NCBI GenBank assembly: GCA_910574895.1
Contig: CAJTDQ010000001.1
Coordinates: 372,001-436,000 of the forward strand
Direction: 5' to 3'
DNA: 64,000 nucleotides
Source: Eubacteriaceae bacterium
GTDB lineage: Bacteria; Bacillota; Clostridia; Lachnospirales; Lachnospiraceae
Positions 1-8,613 of the stretch are shown one piece after another; positions within the stretch are counted from its first letter, which is position 1, and each line of letters begins with the position of its first letter. A model generated the notes under the pieces. That model searched no databases, had not been told where the DNA came from, and worked only from the letters and a program-made list of their open reading frames with translations. The translations under genes were made by a program, and so were the position numbers.

Positions 1-644
1 CTAGAGCGCCTTGCCATCTCAACCGCTCCATTTTCTTCAATCTCTACTTCCAGTAATGAAGCTGAACGGGTTATGATTTGCTTCAATTCATCTACCGAAT
101 AAAATTCCAACTTATTTATTACTCCAAAACGGTCTCTTAACGGAGCTGTTAGAAGCCCTGCTCTGGTTGTCGCTCCAACCAAAGTGAATTTCGGCAGGTC
201 TAATCTGATAGAGCGGGCTCCCTGCCCTTTTCCTATCATAATATCAATAGAGTAATCCTCCATTGCAGGATAAAGTACCTCTTCTACCTGCCTGTTCAAT
301 CTATGTATTTCATCAATAAATAAAATATCATTTTCTGAAAGATTATTCAGTATTGCTGCCATCTCTCCCGGTTTTTCTATTGCCGGTCCCGATGTAACTT
401 TTATATTGACTCCCATTTCATTTGCAATAATAGATGCCAACGTTGTCTTTCCCAGTCCCGGAGGTCCATAAAAAAGTACATGATCTAATGGTTCATTTCG
501 AGACTTTGCTGCCTCAATAAATATCTTCAGATTTGTTTTCGCTTTTTTCTGTCCTACATACTGTTCTAAATTTTCAGGACGCAGGCCTTTTTCAATCACA
601 ACATCTTCTGATGCCATTTCGGTTTGAATAATTCTCTTGCTCAT
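1..644 (-). CDS. ruvB: Holliday junction branch migration ATPase RuvB (partial, C-terminus outside window)
   Basis: RuvB is the hexameric AAA+ motor that, with RuvA, drives branch migration of Holliday junctions. The start is the ATG complementary to 642-644, and the frame stays open to the left edge, giving about 214 of the usual 330-345 residues. Visible in translation are the Walker A region (around 450-460), the Walker B region (around 310), and at the edge the conserved AVEMARRS segment of the lid domain. It follows ruvA after about 50 bases and is the last visible gene of the leftward nusG-II/Gx/ruvA/ruvB operon. The C-terminal winged-helix domain lies outside the window. Confidence 0.95.
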   Translation of the reverse strand, partial: MSKRIIQTEMASEDVVIEKGLRPENLEQYVGQKKAKTNLKIFIEAAKSRNEPLDHVLFYGPPGLGKTTLASIIANEMGVNIKVTSGPAIEKPGEMAAILNNLSENDILFIDEIHRLNRQVEEVLYPAMEDYSIDIMIGKGQGARSIRLDLPKFTLVGATTRAGLLTAPLRDRFGVINKLEFYSVDELKQIITRSASLLEVEIEENGAVEMARRS

Positions 645-694
645 ATTGTTCCTCTATTTTTATAACTCTTTCTATTATTGTCATCTCATAATGG

Positions 695-1285
695 CTACAT
701 AATGTTTTTTAAAGCAGCTTTCAATACCTTTTCCACATCCGTTTTCTCGGAAATATCCACTTTCTTTACTGCATTAAATGCATCTGTTCTGGAATATCCA
801 AGAGCCAGTAACGCTTCAATAACATCAGACTGCACTGTGGAATCTCTGACATCTGTGTCTGTCCCCTGAGTAGAAATCATGTCCTGAATATCAATCTTGT
901 CTTTTAGTTCAATAATAATACGCTGCGCTGTCTTTGCACCGATTCCCTGTGCTTTTGAGATAGCCTTTGCATCTCCTGAAATAATCGCCATCTGTAACAA
1001 ATCACCAGGACATGCAGAAATAATCGCTAACCCTCCCTTCGGGCCAACACCACTGACACCAATAAGTTTCTTAAATAACTCTAATTCATCCTTTGACAGG
1101 AAACCGTATAACTGCATCGCATCTTCTCTGACACTAAAATATGTATATATCTTTAACTTTTCGCCCACACCAATCATTTCCAATGATGCATTCGGCATAA
1201 AAATATTATATCCTGTCTCATTGTGTTCCAATACAACTCTGTCGCTTTCAATGGAATCGACCACACCAATAATATACGAAATCAT
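695..1285 (-). CDS. ruvA: Holliday junction branch migration protein RuvA
   Basis: RuvA tetramers bind the four-way junction and load RuvB rings on opposite arms. The 196-residue product has the normal length. It starts MISYIIGVV (OB-fold domain I), has helix-hairpin-helix motifs around GVSGVGPKGGLAI (78-90) and AQGIGAKTAQRII (112-124), and ends with the small RuvB-binding domain containing EALLALGYSRTDA (155-167). The start codon overlaps the stop of the upstream membrane-protein gene by four bases, indicating translational coupling. Confidence 0.97.
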   Translation of the reverse strand: MISYIIGVVDSIESDRVVLEHNETGYNIFMPNASLEMIGVGEKLKIYTYFSVREDAMQLYGFLSKDELELFKKLIGVSGVGPKGGLAIISACPGDLLQMAIISGDAKAISKAQGIGAKTAQRIIIELKDKIDIQDMISTQGTDTDVRDSTVQSDVIEALLALGYSRTDAFNAVKKVDISEKTDVEKVLKAALKNIM

Positions 1286-1791
1286 TTTATATCACTCCCA
1301 ATTTCTTTAAAAATATACTTATGCACTCTATTGTAAACAAATAAAGCTAATATTCCAATTAACATTCCTGTAATCATTCCCGAGAAAATCAATACTGGAA
1401 CATAAGCAAATACACTATATGTCTCCACTACCATACCCGCAACAATTATCTGACCTATATTATGGAATACACCTCCCAATATTGCTACGGTAACCATTGA
1501 CAATTTTATTTTTTTCGCTCCAATCATAATGATATAACTAAATCCTGCTCCGGCCAGACTGTATACAATGGCAAACATATTGCCAAACATAAAACCGACC
1601 AGCAATATCCGTACGATGTTAATAATCACAGCTTCCCTGTTACCTAATAAGTATAAAGCCAGCATAATAGAAAAATTTGCAAGACCTAATTTTACTCCCG
1701 GAATACCAATGACCGGAATAAACGTTTCAATATAACTTAGTATGACAGCAAACGCTGTAAATAATACTGTAACGGCTATTTTCTTACTCAT
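1282..1791 (-). CDS. Gx transporter family / heptaprenyl diphosphate synthase component I-like membrane protein
   Basis: A 169-residue, very hydrophobic protein with about five predicted membrane segments. Its overall pattern, including GVKLGLANFSIMLALYLLG (33-51) and GGVFHNIGQIIVAG (105-118), is that of the Pfam Hpre_diP_synt_I family, now often called Gx transporter. In Clostridia this family commonly sits next to NusG-domain-II, apbE and rnf genes, as it does here. The substrate is not known from sequence; the old synthase annotation is doubtful for a polytopic membrane protein. It overlaps both neighbours (8 bases upstream, 4 downstream), so it belongs to a tight operon. Confidence 0.8.
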   Translation of the reverse strand: MSKKIAVTVLFTAFAVILSYIETFIPVIGIPGVKLGLANFSIMLALYLLGNREAVIINIVRILLVGFMFGNMFAIVYSLAGAGFSYIIMIGAKKIKLSMVTVAILGGVFHNIGQIIVAGMVVETYSVFAYVPVLIFSGMITGMLIGILALFVYNRVHKYIFKEIGSDIK

Positions 1792-2143
1792 CGCTTTCCC
1801 TCTCTTCTGCTGATATTTTCACAACCACTTTATGAGGCAGACAAATAATACTTTCGCCACTTTTAGAGATTTTCCCCTGCTTCACGCATAATTTATCGGG
1901 ACAATCCGCTTTGTCCATATAAACTGTTCCCTGCTTTATAATAATACGATTAAAATTATTGTCTATTTTAATATCATATGCTCCATTTTTATTTAATGGA
2001 TATGTTTCAATCAGAGTATCTCCTTTGTATATGTGAACATATCGTGCTTCTTTATAATTCATGAGAAAAAAAACAAAATATGTTCCTATAACTGCGAGTA
2101 ATAAAATCACAATTATTATGATATCTTTTTTATATTTTTTCAT
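1784..2143 (-). CDS. NusG domain II-containing small membrane-anchored protein
   Basis: A 119-residue protein with one N-terminal membrane helix (about residues 8-28) followed by an extracytoplasmic domain typical of the NusG_II family: the ETYPLNKNGAYDI strand region (46-58) and a Cys-containing DCPDKLCVKQGKISKSGESI stretch with CLPHKVVV after it. The family is unrelated to transcriptional NusG function despite its name. It is first in the operon with the Gx protein, ruvA and ruvB, and is divergent from apbE. The conserved cysteine pair and its common genomic company suggest an accessory role for extracytoplasmic flavin or redox proteins such as Rnf; that is inference. Confidence 0.8.
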   Translation of the reverse strand: MKKYKKDIIIIVILLLAVIGTYFVFFLMNYKEARYVHIYKGDTLIETYPLNKNGAYDIKIDNNFNRIIIKQGTVYMDKADCPDKLCVKQGKISKSGESIICLPHKVVVKISAEERESDE

Positions 2144-2292
2144 AGTTTCTTTTTTTGCTCCTTTTCAGTACAAAAACAGAACGAATGTTTACCCTCTTCA
2201 TATCATAGCATATAAATTTTTATCTTACAAATCTTTTATTTGAATAAATATATTTCTATGCTATATTAATATTTAATTTAAGGAGAATTTCA

Positions 2293-3348
2293 ATGAGACA
2301 CAAAATCATTTATTTTTTATTTATTTTCATACTGATAACAACTCAATTTTTAGGGTGCGGCACAGAATCAAAATTCAATGACCCAAGAACTTATACGCAT
2401 TTTTGTTTTGACACTGTATGTACCATAACAATCTATTCAAGCAAACAAAACGACGAATCAAAGACTATTGATGCGTGTTTTAATTTGTGCGATAAATACG
2501 AAAATTTATTTGACAAGCATAATAAGAACAGCGATATTTCCAAAATCAATTCTGGCACTATGAACAAAGCAGGCACAAAAAAAACTGCATCAAACAATAT
2601 GATAGTGTCACCTGAAACACTTGAACTGATTCGGCAGAGCATATATTATTCCAAACTTTCAAAAGGGGCATTTGATATTACAATCTCCCCTATTGTTGAT
2701 TTATGGGATATCAATAATAATCCTCATATTCCGGAAAAAAACGAAATCTATAAAACTTTAAAATATGTTAATTACAAAGATATTATAATTAAAGATGATA
2801 CTATCAAACTTTCACATAAAAATCAGGCATTGGACTTAGGGGGTATTGCGAAAGGATATGCGGCTGACCAAATCAAAAATTTGTTACAGGACAAGCGAAT
2901 ATCTTCTGCTGTCATTAACTTTGGTGGCAATATCCTGACTATCGGCAGTAACAACGGTAAAGATTTTAATATCGGTATCACAAAGCCTTTTGGAGAAAAT
3001 GTTGGTAATTATTCTGCTAAACTCAAAATAAAAGATATGTCTGTCGTCACTTCAGGTATTTACGAAAGATATTTTAAAAAGAATAACAAAATTTATCATC
3101 ATATATTAAATCCCAAAACAGGATACCCTATAGAAAATAATCTGTATTCTGTAACTATTATTTCTGAAAAATCCATTGATGGTGACGCACTAAGCACATC
3201 TGCTTTTGTTTTGGGACTATCCAAGGGATTATCTCTAATTAACAGTTTAGACAATACCTATGCTGTATTTATTACCAAAGATTACAAAATATATTTGTCT
3301 GATGGCTTAAGTATTGATTCAGACAATATAATTACCATAACAAAATAA
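2293..3348 (+). CDS. apbE: FAD:protein FMN transferase ApbE (lipoprotein)
   Basis: ApbE transfers FMN from FAD onto a threonine of target proteins by a phosphoester bond. The 351-residue product has a lipoprotein signal peptide with lipobox FLGCG (Cys about residue 22), so it acts on the outer face of the membrane. Family motifs are visible: ALDLGGIAKGYAADQI (178-193), VINFGGNI (207-214), the substrate-adjacent HHILNPKTGYPIEN (271-284) and DGDALSTSAFVLG (297-309). An AGGAG ribosome site precedes the ATG. It is divergent from the NusG-II operon and about 1.5 kb from rnfB; RnfG and RnfD, its expected targets, are encoded nearby. Confidence 0.95.
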   Translation: MRHKIIYFLFIFILITTQFLGCGTESKFNDPRTYTHFCFDTVCTITIYSSKQNDESKTIDACFNLCDKYENLFDKHNKNSDISKINSGTMNKAGTKKTASNNMIVSPETLELIRQSIYYSKLSKGAFDITISPIVDLWDINNNPHIPEKNEIYKTLKYVNYKDIIIKDDTIKLSHKNQALDLGGIAKGYAADQIKNLLQDKRISSAVINFGGNILTIGSNNGKDFNIGITKPFGENVGNYSAKLKIKDMSVVTSGIYERYFKKNNKIYHHILNPKTGYPIENNLYSVTIISEKSIDGDALSTSAFVLGLSKGLSLINSLDNTYAVFITKDYKIYLSDGLSIDSDNIITITK

Positions 3349-3370
3349 CAAATAATTATTTTGTTCATTA

Positions 3371-3407
3371 AAAAAGGGGAATTGGTATTAACCGATTTCC
3401 CCTTTTT
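3371..3407. terminator. Bidirectional rho-independent terminator between apbE and spoVAF-like gene
   Basis: An A5-G4 left arm and a C4-T5 right arm form a hairpin with a short loop between two convergent genes. Poly-T follows the stem on both strands, so it can end both apbE and the leftward spore-germination gene. Confidence 0.9.
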
Positions 3408-3415
3408 ACATTAAC

Positions 3416-4825
3416 TTATTTATTTTTTATAGATACTCTGAAAAATCTAAGCATAAACTTCTTTAAATCAAATGGATATAATGGATATATATAACTTGTT
3501 CTTGCAATTGTTCTGTTTAATATGATTGCAAGCAGAGAAACAATAATTCCAATGATAAATCCTGTCAAGTTAAATAACTGTGTCAGTACTAATAATATTA
3601 ATCTCAGAAACTTAATCGAATATGCCAATTCATAATTTTCATGGGTAAAGTTTGCGATTGCAACAACAGCCATATATAACATGGTCTGTTCATTAAACCA
3701 TCCCGTATTTACAGCAAATTCTCCGATAATAATCGCAGCAATTAAACTGAGAGGGGTATTGAGTGTACTCGGAGTATTAATGGCAGCCAATTTCAAACCG
3801 TCAATCGCCAGTTCTAGTATCAATAACTGCCAGAATATCGGAACATACTGAGGGTCTGTTATTTTCGTAAAAAACAGCCAGTCAGGAACCATTCCCGGGT
3901 TATTTGCGTAAAGCAGGAACAAAGGTGTTAAAAGAAGTGATAACACAGTAATCGCTGTCCTCGCTAACCTTAAATAAGTTCCGGTTATCGGTGGAAAATA
4001 GTAATCATCTGCTTCTTCTATTACATCAAAGATAGTTGTCGGAAGCAACATTGCCGCCGGTGAATTATCCACTAAAATACAAATTTGTCCTTCTAATATC
4101 TCAGCCGCCACTGTGTCCGGTCGTTCTGTATAACGAAACTTCGGAAAAGGATTAAACCAATGTCCCTTGTGTAAACACTCTGATAAGCTTTCCTGATTCA
4201 TCGGCAGGGCATCTGTATCAATTTTGCTTAACTGTTCTTTAATATAATTTAGAAGTTTTTTATCAGCTCGTCCATTCATATAACAGATTGCAATATCTGT
4301 TCTGGAAGTCTTTCCAACACGAACTACTTCACACATATATTCCGGATCCCTGATTCGACGTCTGATTAATGCAGTATTCATTAATAACGTTTCTACAAAA
4401 CCGTCCCTTGAACCTCTTAAAACCTTATATTTTTCCGGTTCTGCTACATTTCTGGCAGGATAATTTCTAACATCCACAAGCATTGCTTTATCATAGCCAT
4501 CTACCATAAGACATACTACGCCGGATAGCAGTGATGTTAAAACATTATATTTATCATTATATAAATCAATCTGAATATATGGAATTTTATCATCTGCAAA
4601 ATCCTCGACATTTGGGGGCAGTTCTTCTTCTTTCATATTACAGAAAAATTCCTGAACCTTTTGAATCGTATCGCTATTACAAAATCCATTAATGTAATAC
4701 ATAACACATTGCCGGTTTTCTATTTTGAAGCTTCTCTTTAATATATCAAAACTTTCATTGATATGAAGAATCCTGTCCAACTCTTTTTCATTATTTTTAA
4801 GATTTTTTGTTATAAAATTTTCCAT
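3416..4825 (-). CDS. spoVAF: GerA-family spore germination protein, SpoVAF-like
   Basis: A 469-residue inner-membrane protein of the GerA family: a soluble N-terminal half (1-270) and about five C-terminal membrane helices (from about 285). The segments DVRNYPARNVAEPEKYKVLR (118-137), GSRDGFVETLLMNTALIRRR (138-157) and the following IRDP are closest to SpoVAF as I remember it, rather than to GerAA nutrient receptors. No gerB/gerC or other spoVA genes are next to it, so it appears as a solo gene. It acts in the spore membrane during germination. It follows the rnf operon in the same direction behind a perfect hairpin that covers its ribosome site. A GerAA-type receptor subunit cannot be fully excluded. 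Confidence 0.85.
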   Translation of the reverse strand: MENFITKNLKNNEKELDRILHINESFDILKRSFKIENRQCVMYYINGFCNSDTIQKVQEFFCNMKEEELPPNVEDFADDKIPYIQIDLYNDKYNVLTSLLSGVVCLMVDGYDKAMLVDVRNYPARNVAEPEKYKVLRGSRDGFVETLLMNTALIRRRIRDPEYMCEVVRVGKTSRTDIAICYMNGRADKKLLNYIKEQLSKIDTDALPMNQESLSECLHKGHWFNPFPKFRYTERPDTVAAEILEGQICILVDNSPAAMLLPTTIFDVIEEADDYYFPPITGTYLRLARTAITVLSLLLTPLFLLYANNPGMVPDWLFFTKITDPQYVPIFWQLLILELAIDGLKLAAINTPSTLNTPLSLIAAIIIGEFAVNTGWFNEQTMLYMAVVAIANFTHENYELAYSIKFLRLILLVLTQLFNLTGFIIGIIVSLLAIILNRTIARTSYIYPLYPFDLKKFMLRFFRVSIKNK

Positions 4826-4830
4826 AAAAA

Positions 4831-4859
4831 TACCTCACACTACTTTATAGTGTGAGGTA
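4831..4859 (-). promoter_or_regulatory. Perfect 12-bp hairpin covering the spoVAF ribosome-binding site / end of rnf operon
   Basis: TACCTCACACTA and its exact complement flank a five-base loop. Read leftward, the 3' arm contains the GAGGT Shine-Dalgarno sequence five bases before the ATG at 4825 and runs into TATTTTTATGG. It may be the rnf operon terminator, an operator palindrome, or a structure masking the ribosome site. Confidence 0.65.
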
Positions 4860-4892
4860 ATATTCTGAAAATATTCATATCTTTTTAATTGT

Positions 4893-5711
4893 TTATTTTA
4901 TTTCTTCAATAACTTTCTTTGGACATTTTTCTACGCATGTGCCACAGTCCTGGCACTTATCCTGCATGATTTTTGCAAGATTAAATTCAAAATCAATCGC
5001 TTCATGAGGACAGTTCTTCGCACACAATCCACAACCGATACAACCTGCACTACATGCCTGCATCACGTCTCTTCCCTTATCCTTAGAACTACATTTCACC
5101 ATGTATTTTGTGTCGTAAGGAATAATTGAAATCAGATTTTTCGGACACGCTTCAACACACTTACCACATGCCTTACATTTCTCTCTGTCTACAACAGCCT
5201 TTCCGTTTTCAATGTGAATCGCATCAAATTCACAAACCGTCACACAGGAGCCAAGTCCCAGACAGCCATAACTGCATGCTTTCGCTCCTCCTCCCGGAAT
5301 GTTGACTGCATCTTTACAGGACATATTTCCATGATAAACATATTTATCTTTTGCCTTGTCACAGTCACCGGAGCAGGCAACATACGCTGTTTTCCTCACG
5401 ACTTTCGCTTCCACACCCACGATTTCCGCAATCTGCTGCGCAACCTCTGCACCACCTACCGGACATGCACCGGGCCCGCTCTCTCCTTTTGCTATTGAAG
5501 CCGCCAGACCATCACATCCCGGATAGCCACAGCCCCCACAGTTATTTCCCGGAAGAACTTCTCTGATTGCCGCTTCCTTTTCATCCACCTGGACTGCCAG
5601 AAACTTTCCTGCAATTCCAAGTACAATACCAATTATCAATCCAACGCCGCCTACAATCATAATGGCATATAAAATACCTTGCATAGTAGCGCTCACTGCT
5701 AATATTCCCAT
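4893..5711 (-). CDS. rnfB: Rnf complex subunit RnfB (ferredoxin-type Fe-S protein)
   Basis: RnfB accepts electrons from reduced ferredoxin in the Na+- or H+-translocating ferredoxin:NAD+ oxidoreductase. The 272-residue protein has an N-terminal membrane helix (about 10-33), then a CGGCGYPGCDG cluster region (58-68) with a following CP, then two pairs of 4Fe-4S motifs including CKACGKCVEACP (179-190), CIGCGLCAKNCP (224-235) and CQDCGTCVEKCP (254-265). It is the last gene of rnfCDGEAB, the usual clostridial order; a 182-base gap holding a hairpin separates it from spoVAF. Confidence 0.97.
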   Translation of the reverse strand: MGILAVSATMQGILYAIMIVGGVGLIIGIVLGIAGKFLAVQVDEKEAAIREVLPGNNCGGCGYPGCDGLAASIAKGESGPGACPVGGAEVAQQIAEIVGVEAKVVRKTAYVACSGDCDKAKDKYVYHGNMSCKDAVNIPGGGAKACSYGCLGLGSCVTVCEFDAIHIENGKAVVDREKCKACGKCVEACPKNLISIIPYDTKYMVKCSSKDKGRDVMQACSAGCIGCGLCAKNCPHEAIDFEFNLAKIMQDKCQDCGTCVEKCPKKVIEEIK

Positions 5712-5722
5712 GTCTTACCTCC

Positions 5723-6298
5723 TTATATTACGCCGGTAAAACCGGTAAACGCGATTGCCATTAAACCTGATGCAAGAAGAACCATAGGTGTCCCCTGAAA
5801 AGCCTTTGGAATATTATTATTCTCTGACTTTTCCCTGATTCCTGCCAAAATTACAATCGCAATCAAAAAGCCTACAGATGTTCCAAGTGAACTTGCCATG
5901 CTTTCCCCAAAACCATATCCGGCATCAATATTAGAAATGGCAACACCAAGAACTGCACAGTTTGTTGTAATAAGCGGCAGGTATACGCCAAGCGCTTCAT
6001 ACAATGGTTTAATAAATTTCTTTAATATCATTTCAACCAACTGTACCAATGCGGCAATTACTAAAATAAAGACAATCGTCTGTAAATACTGCAATTTGAA
6101 AGGAACAAGTAACGCATAATAAAGTCCATAAGTTACAGCAGATGCAATCATAATAACGAAAATAACCGCTGCTCCCATTCCTGCCGCTGTATCTGTTTTT
6201 TTCGATACACCGATAAAAGGACATAAGCCTAAAAACTGACTAAGAACTACGTTATTTACTAATGCAGCCGCAACTGCAATTAACATACAATTCACCAT
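5723..6298 (-). CDS. rnfA: Rnf complex subunit RnfA
   Basis: An integral membrane subunit of 191 residues with six predicted helices. It starts with the family signature VNNVVLSQFLGLCPFIGVSK (15-34) and carries a second internal motif, LITTNCAVLGVAI (109-121), which in RnfA/RnfE holds the cysteines of the membrane [2Fe-2S] cluster shared between the two subunits. It directly abuts rnfE (no spacer) and precedes rnfB by 11 bases. Confidence 0.97.
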   Translation of the reverse strand: MVNCMLIAVAAALVNNVVLSQFLGLCPFIGVSKKTDTAAGMGAAVIFVIMIASAVTYGLYYALLVPFKLQYLQTIVFILVIAALVQLVEMILKKFIKPLYEALGVYLPLITTNCAVLGVAISNIDAGYGFGESMASSLGTSVGFLIAIVILAGIREKSENNNIPKAFQGTPMVLLASGLMAIAFTGFTGVI

Positions 6299-6985
6299 TT
6301 ACTTATCCTCCTTTTCCGGTTTCTCACATTTATCAAAGCTGGCACAACCTGCGCATCCTGCACACCCTTCTTCACAATGAAGTTTTCTAGGTTTCTTACC
6401 TTTGCTGATTCGAATCTGATTTTGAATAGCAATCAAAAATGCTAGTACAAAGAACGCTCCTGGAGCCATTACAAAGATGCCAATTCCATCCCAATGAGGA
6501 ATATTAATTCCAAGAATAGTTCCTGCACCTAAAATCTCTCTAAATCCTCCAAGTAATGATAATGCTATGGTAAATCCAAGTCCCATACCAATACCATCAA
6601 ATATAGATAACACTACTGAATTTTTTGAAGCATAACTTTCTGCTCTTCCTAAAATAATACAGTTTACAACAATCAGCGGAATATAAATCCCCAATGCACT
6701 GTTTAAAGATGGAAGATATGCCTGTAATAAAAACTGCAGAATTGTAACAAAACTTGCCACAATTACAATATATGCCGGCACACGGACACCATTTGGAATA
6801 ATCTTTCGAAGCAGTGAAATCACCAAATTGGACATGACAAGCACTGCCATCGTACTAAGTCCCATTCCCGCACCATTCATCAATGATGATGTAACCGCAA
6901 GTGTCGGACACATTCCAAGAACCAGCACGAAAGTCGGATTTTCTTTGATGATTCCGTTATATAATCTTTCAAATATCTTTCCCAT
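6299..6985 (-). CDS. rnfE: Rnf complex subunit RnfE with cysteine-rich C-terminal tail
   Basis: Membrane subunit (228 residues) homologous to RnfA, with LGMCPTLAVTSSLMNGAGMG (23-42) and VVNCIILGRAESYA (105-118), the cysteines placed to share a cluster with RnfA. The TAATG overlap with rnfG indicates translational coupling. After the last helix there is a basic stretch and a soluble tail containing CEEGCAGCAGCASFDKC (about 203-219), five cysteines with regular spacing. Some clostridial RnfE proteins have a Cys-rich tail; its role is unknown to me, and a metal or Fe-S site or disulfide is possible. Confidence 0.96.
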   Translation of the reverse strand: MGKIFERLYNGIIKENPTFVLVLGMCPTLAVTSSLMNGAGMGLSTMAVLVMSNLVISLLRKIIPNGVRVPAYIVIVASFVTILQFLLQAYLPSLNSALGIYIPLIVVNCIILGRAESYASKNSVVLSIFDGIGMGLGFTIALSLLGGFREILGAGTILGINIPHWDGIGIFVMAPGAFFVLAFLIAIQNQIRISKGKKPRKLHCEEGCAGCAGCASFDKCEKPEKEDK

Positions 6986-7626
6986 TATCTGCCACCTCCT
7001 GTAATATAATCTACACAGTAAATAGCTGCATTCACACCATGGGTTACTGCATTTGTCGTAATCGTGGCACTACTGATAGCATCAATCTCATTATCGCTTT
7101 CTGCTCCACTTTTTTCATATACAAAGTAATCTACTTTTTTATTTTGAAACTGTGACTTAAAGCTGTCTTCATCAGCTTTCATACCGAGTCCCGGTGTTTC
7201 GCTTAAAGATAAAAATGAGATTCCCATAACCGTACCATCTTCTTTAATACCTACTGTCATCTGCAAAGAACCTGAATAGGCTTCTTTGTCTGTTACCGTC
7301 ACGATATATCCCAAATTCTTTCCTTCTTTATTTTTTGCCAGAACGACCTCATCCACTTCGCCACTAAAAGCCTTAATGGTCGAAATATTATCTGCCTTCT
7401 CGTTTTCTTTCATTCGATTTTCAATATATTTCGCACACTCATTATCAATTTTCACATTTTCAAAACCATCCATGCCGGGCATAACAGACTCATAAGCAGA
7501 GAGTTTTGTTTTTTCCTCCTGGTCTGCTCTGGCATCTGATGTAACATTATAGACAAATCCCAAACCTAAACCGGCAACCAAGGTAATCGCAAATAATATC
7601 AATGTATTCTTTACTATTTTAATCAT
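6985..7626 (-). CDS. rnfG: Rnf complex subunit RnfG (covalent FMN protein)
   Basis: Periplasm-facing flavoprotein subunit. The start was placed at the ATG complementary to 7624-7626 (MIKIVKNTLILFAI), because an AAAGGGGG ribosome site lies just upstream and the reading frame extension beyond it would overlap rnfD by 59 bases. One N-terminal membrane helix (about 5-25) is followed by an FMN-binding domain; ISSATITTNAV (184-194) holds the threonine that ApbE flavinylates. The product is about 213 residues, a normal length. Confidence 0.95.
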   Translation of the reverse strand: MIKIVKNTLILFAITLVAGLGLGFVYNVTSDARADQEEKTKLSAYESVMPGMDGFENVKIDNECAKYIENRMKENEKADNISTIKAFSGEVDEVVLAKNKEGKNLGYIVTVTDKEAYSGSLQMTVGIKEDGTVMGISFLSLSETPGLGMKADEDSFKSQFQNKKVDYFVYEKSGAESDNEIDAISSATITTNAVTHGVNAAIYCVDYITGGGR

Positions 7627-7627
7627 A

Positions 7628-8611
7628 TTATCTGCCCCCTTTCTTTTTAACAATACCGAATGCTTTTGGAATGGACCATTTTTCAATTAATGGAACTAAC
7701 AGATTACAGAAAATAATCGCATAAGAAACACCCTCTGCTGTATTTCCAAAAGTTCTAAATATTGCTGTCAAGAGACCTAAACAAATTCCAAAGATATATC
7801 TTCCAGTCTTTGTGATCGGTGATGTAGAATAATCTGTTGCCATAAAGAATGCACCAAAAATCAATCCACCACCACATAAATGCATTGCTAAAAAGTTCAT
7901 ATCTGTACTACCGTTAAATAGCATAATACAAACAGCAAACACTACAATATATGTAAGTGGTATTCTTAAATCTATAATTTTTCTTACAGTAAGGTATAAC
8001 GCACCAATCAATAATGCGATAATGCTAGTCTCTCCGATTGTTCCTGCGTGTGTTCCAACAAACATATCTAACAGTGAAGAGGAACTCTCGCCAATATTCT
8101 TTAACGCAGTCAGAGGTGTCGCACTGGTTGCGGCATCCACACCACTGACATCTGCCGGATAAAAGGCTGTCATATTTCCTGCAAAACTAAGCATCAGAAA
8201 ACATCTGGCACCAAGTGCAGGATTCATAAAGTTCTGACCTAGTCCACCAAATAACTGTTTTACAATAATAATGGCAAATGCGCCACCTAATGCTGCTTTC
8301 CAGTATGGAAATGTACAAGAGAGATTTAATGCTAAAATCATACCCGTAACAACAGCACTTAAATCAAAGATGCTGACAGGATTATCTGTAATCTTGTTAT
8401 AGATGTATTCTGACGCAACACAGGTAATCACAGTGATTAAAATCAATAATGCTGAATGAATACCATATTTGATTCCGAATAAGTTACTATAATTATAAAT
8501 TCCAAAAATCGTAGCCGGCAGCAAGGCAATAATGACATCTCTCATGATAGATCTTGTTGTCATCTTTGCTTTTACATGAGGGCTTGATGATACATGATAC
8601 ATTTTATTCAC
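7628..8611 (-). CDS. rnfD: Rnf complex subunit RnfD
   Basis: A polytopic membrane subunit of 327 residues with about ten hydrophobic segments. It begins with the typical SSSPHVKAKMTTRSIMRDVI (8-27), and contains NPALGARCFL (130-139) and the FMN-attachment region TSATPLTALK (161-170), another ApbE target. The first possible start is GTG at 8611; ATG at 8602 is the alternative, both served by the AGGAAAGGG at the end of rnfC. It lies between rnfC and rnfG with almost no spacer. Confidence 0.96.
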   Translation of the reverse strand: MNKMYHVSSSPHVKAKMTTRSIMRDVIIALLPATIFGIYNYSNLFGIKYGIHSALLILITVITCVASEYIYNKITDNPVSIFDLSAVVTGMILALNLSCTFPYWKAALGGAFAIIIVKQLFGGLGQNFMNPALGARCFLMLSFAGNMTAFYPADVSGVDAATSATPLTALKNIGESSSSLLDMFVGTHAGTIGETSIIALLIGALYLTVRKIIDLRIPLTYIVVFAVCIMLFNGSTDMNFLAMHLCGGGLIFGAFFMATDYSTSPITKTGRYIFGICLGLLTAIFRTFGNTAEGVSYAIIFCNLLVPLIEKWSIPKAFGIVKKKGGR

Positions 8612-8613
8612 AC

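Noticed and set aside
897-1310. Long plus-strand frame opposite ruvA
   Set aside because: It mirrors the ruvA codons on the other strand, has no ribosome site and no recognisable domain.
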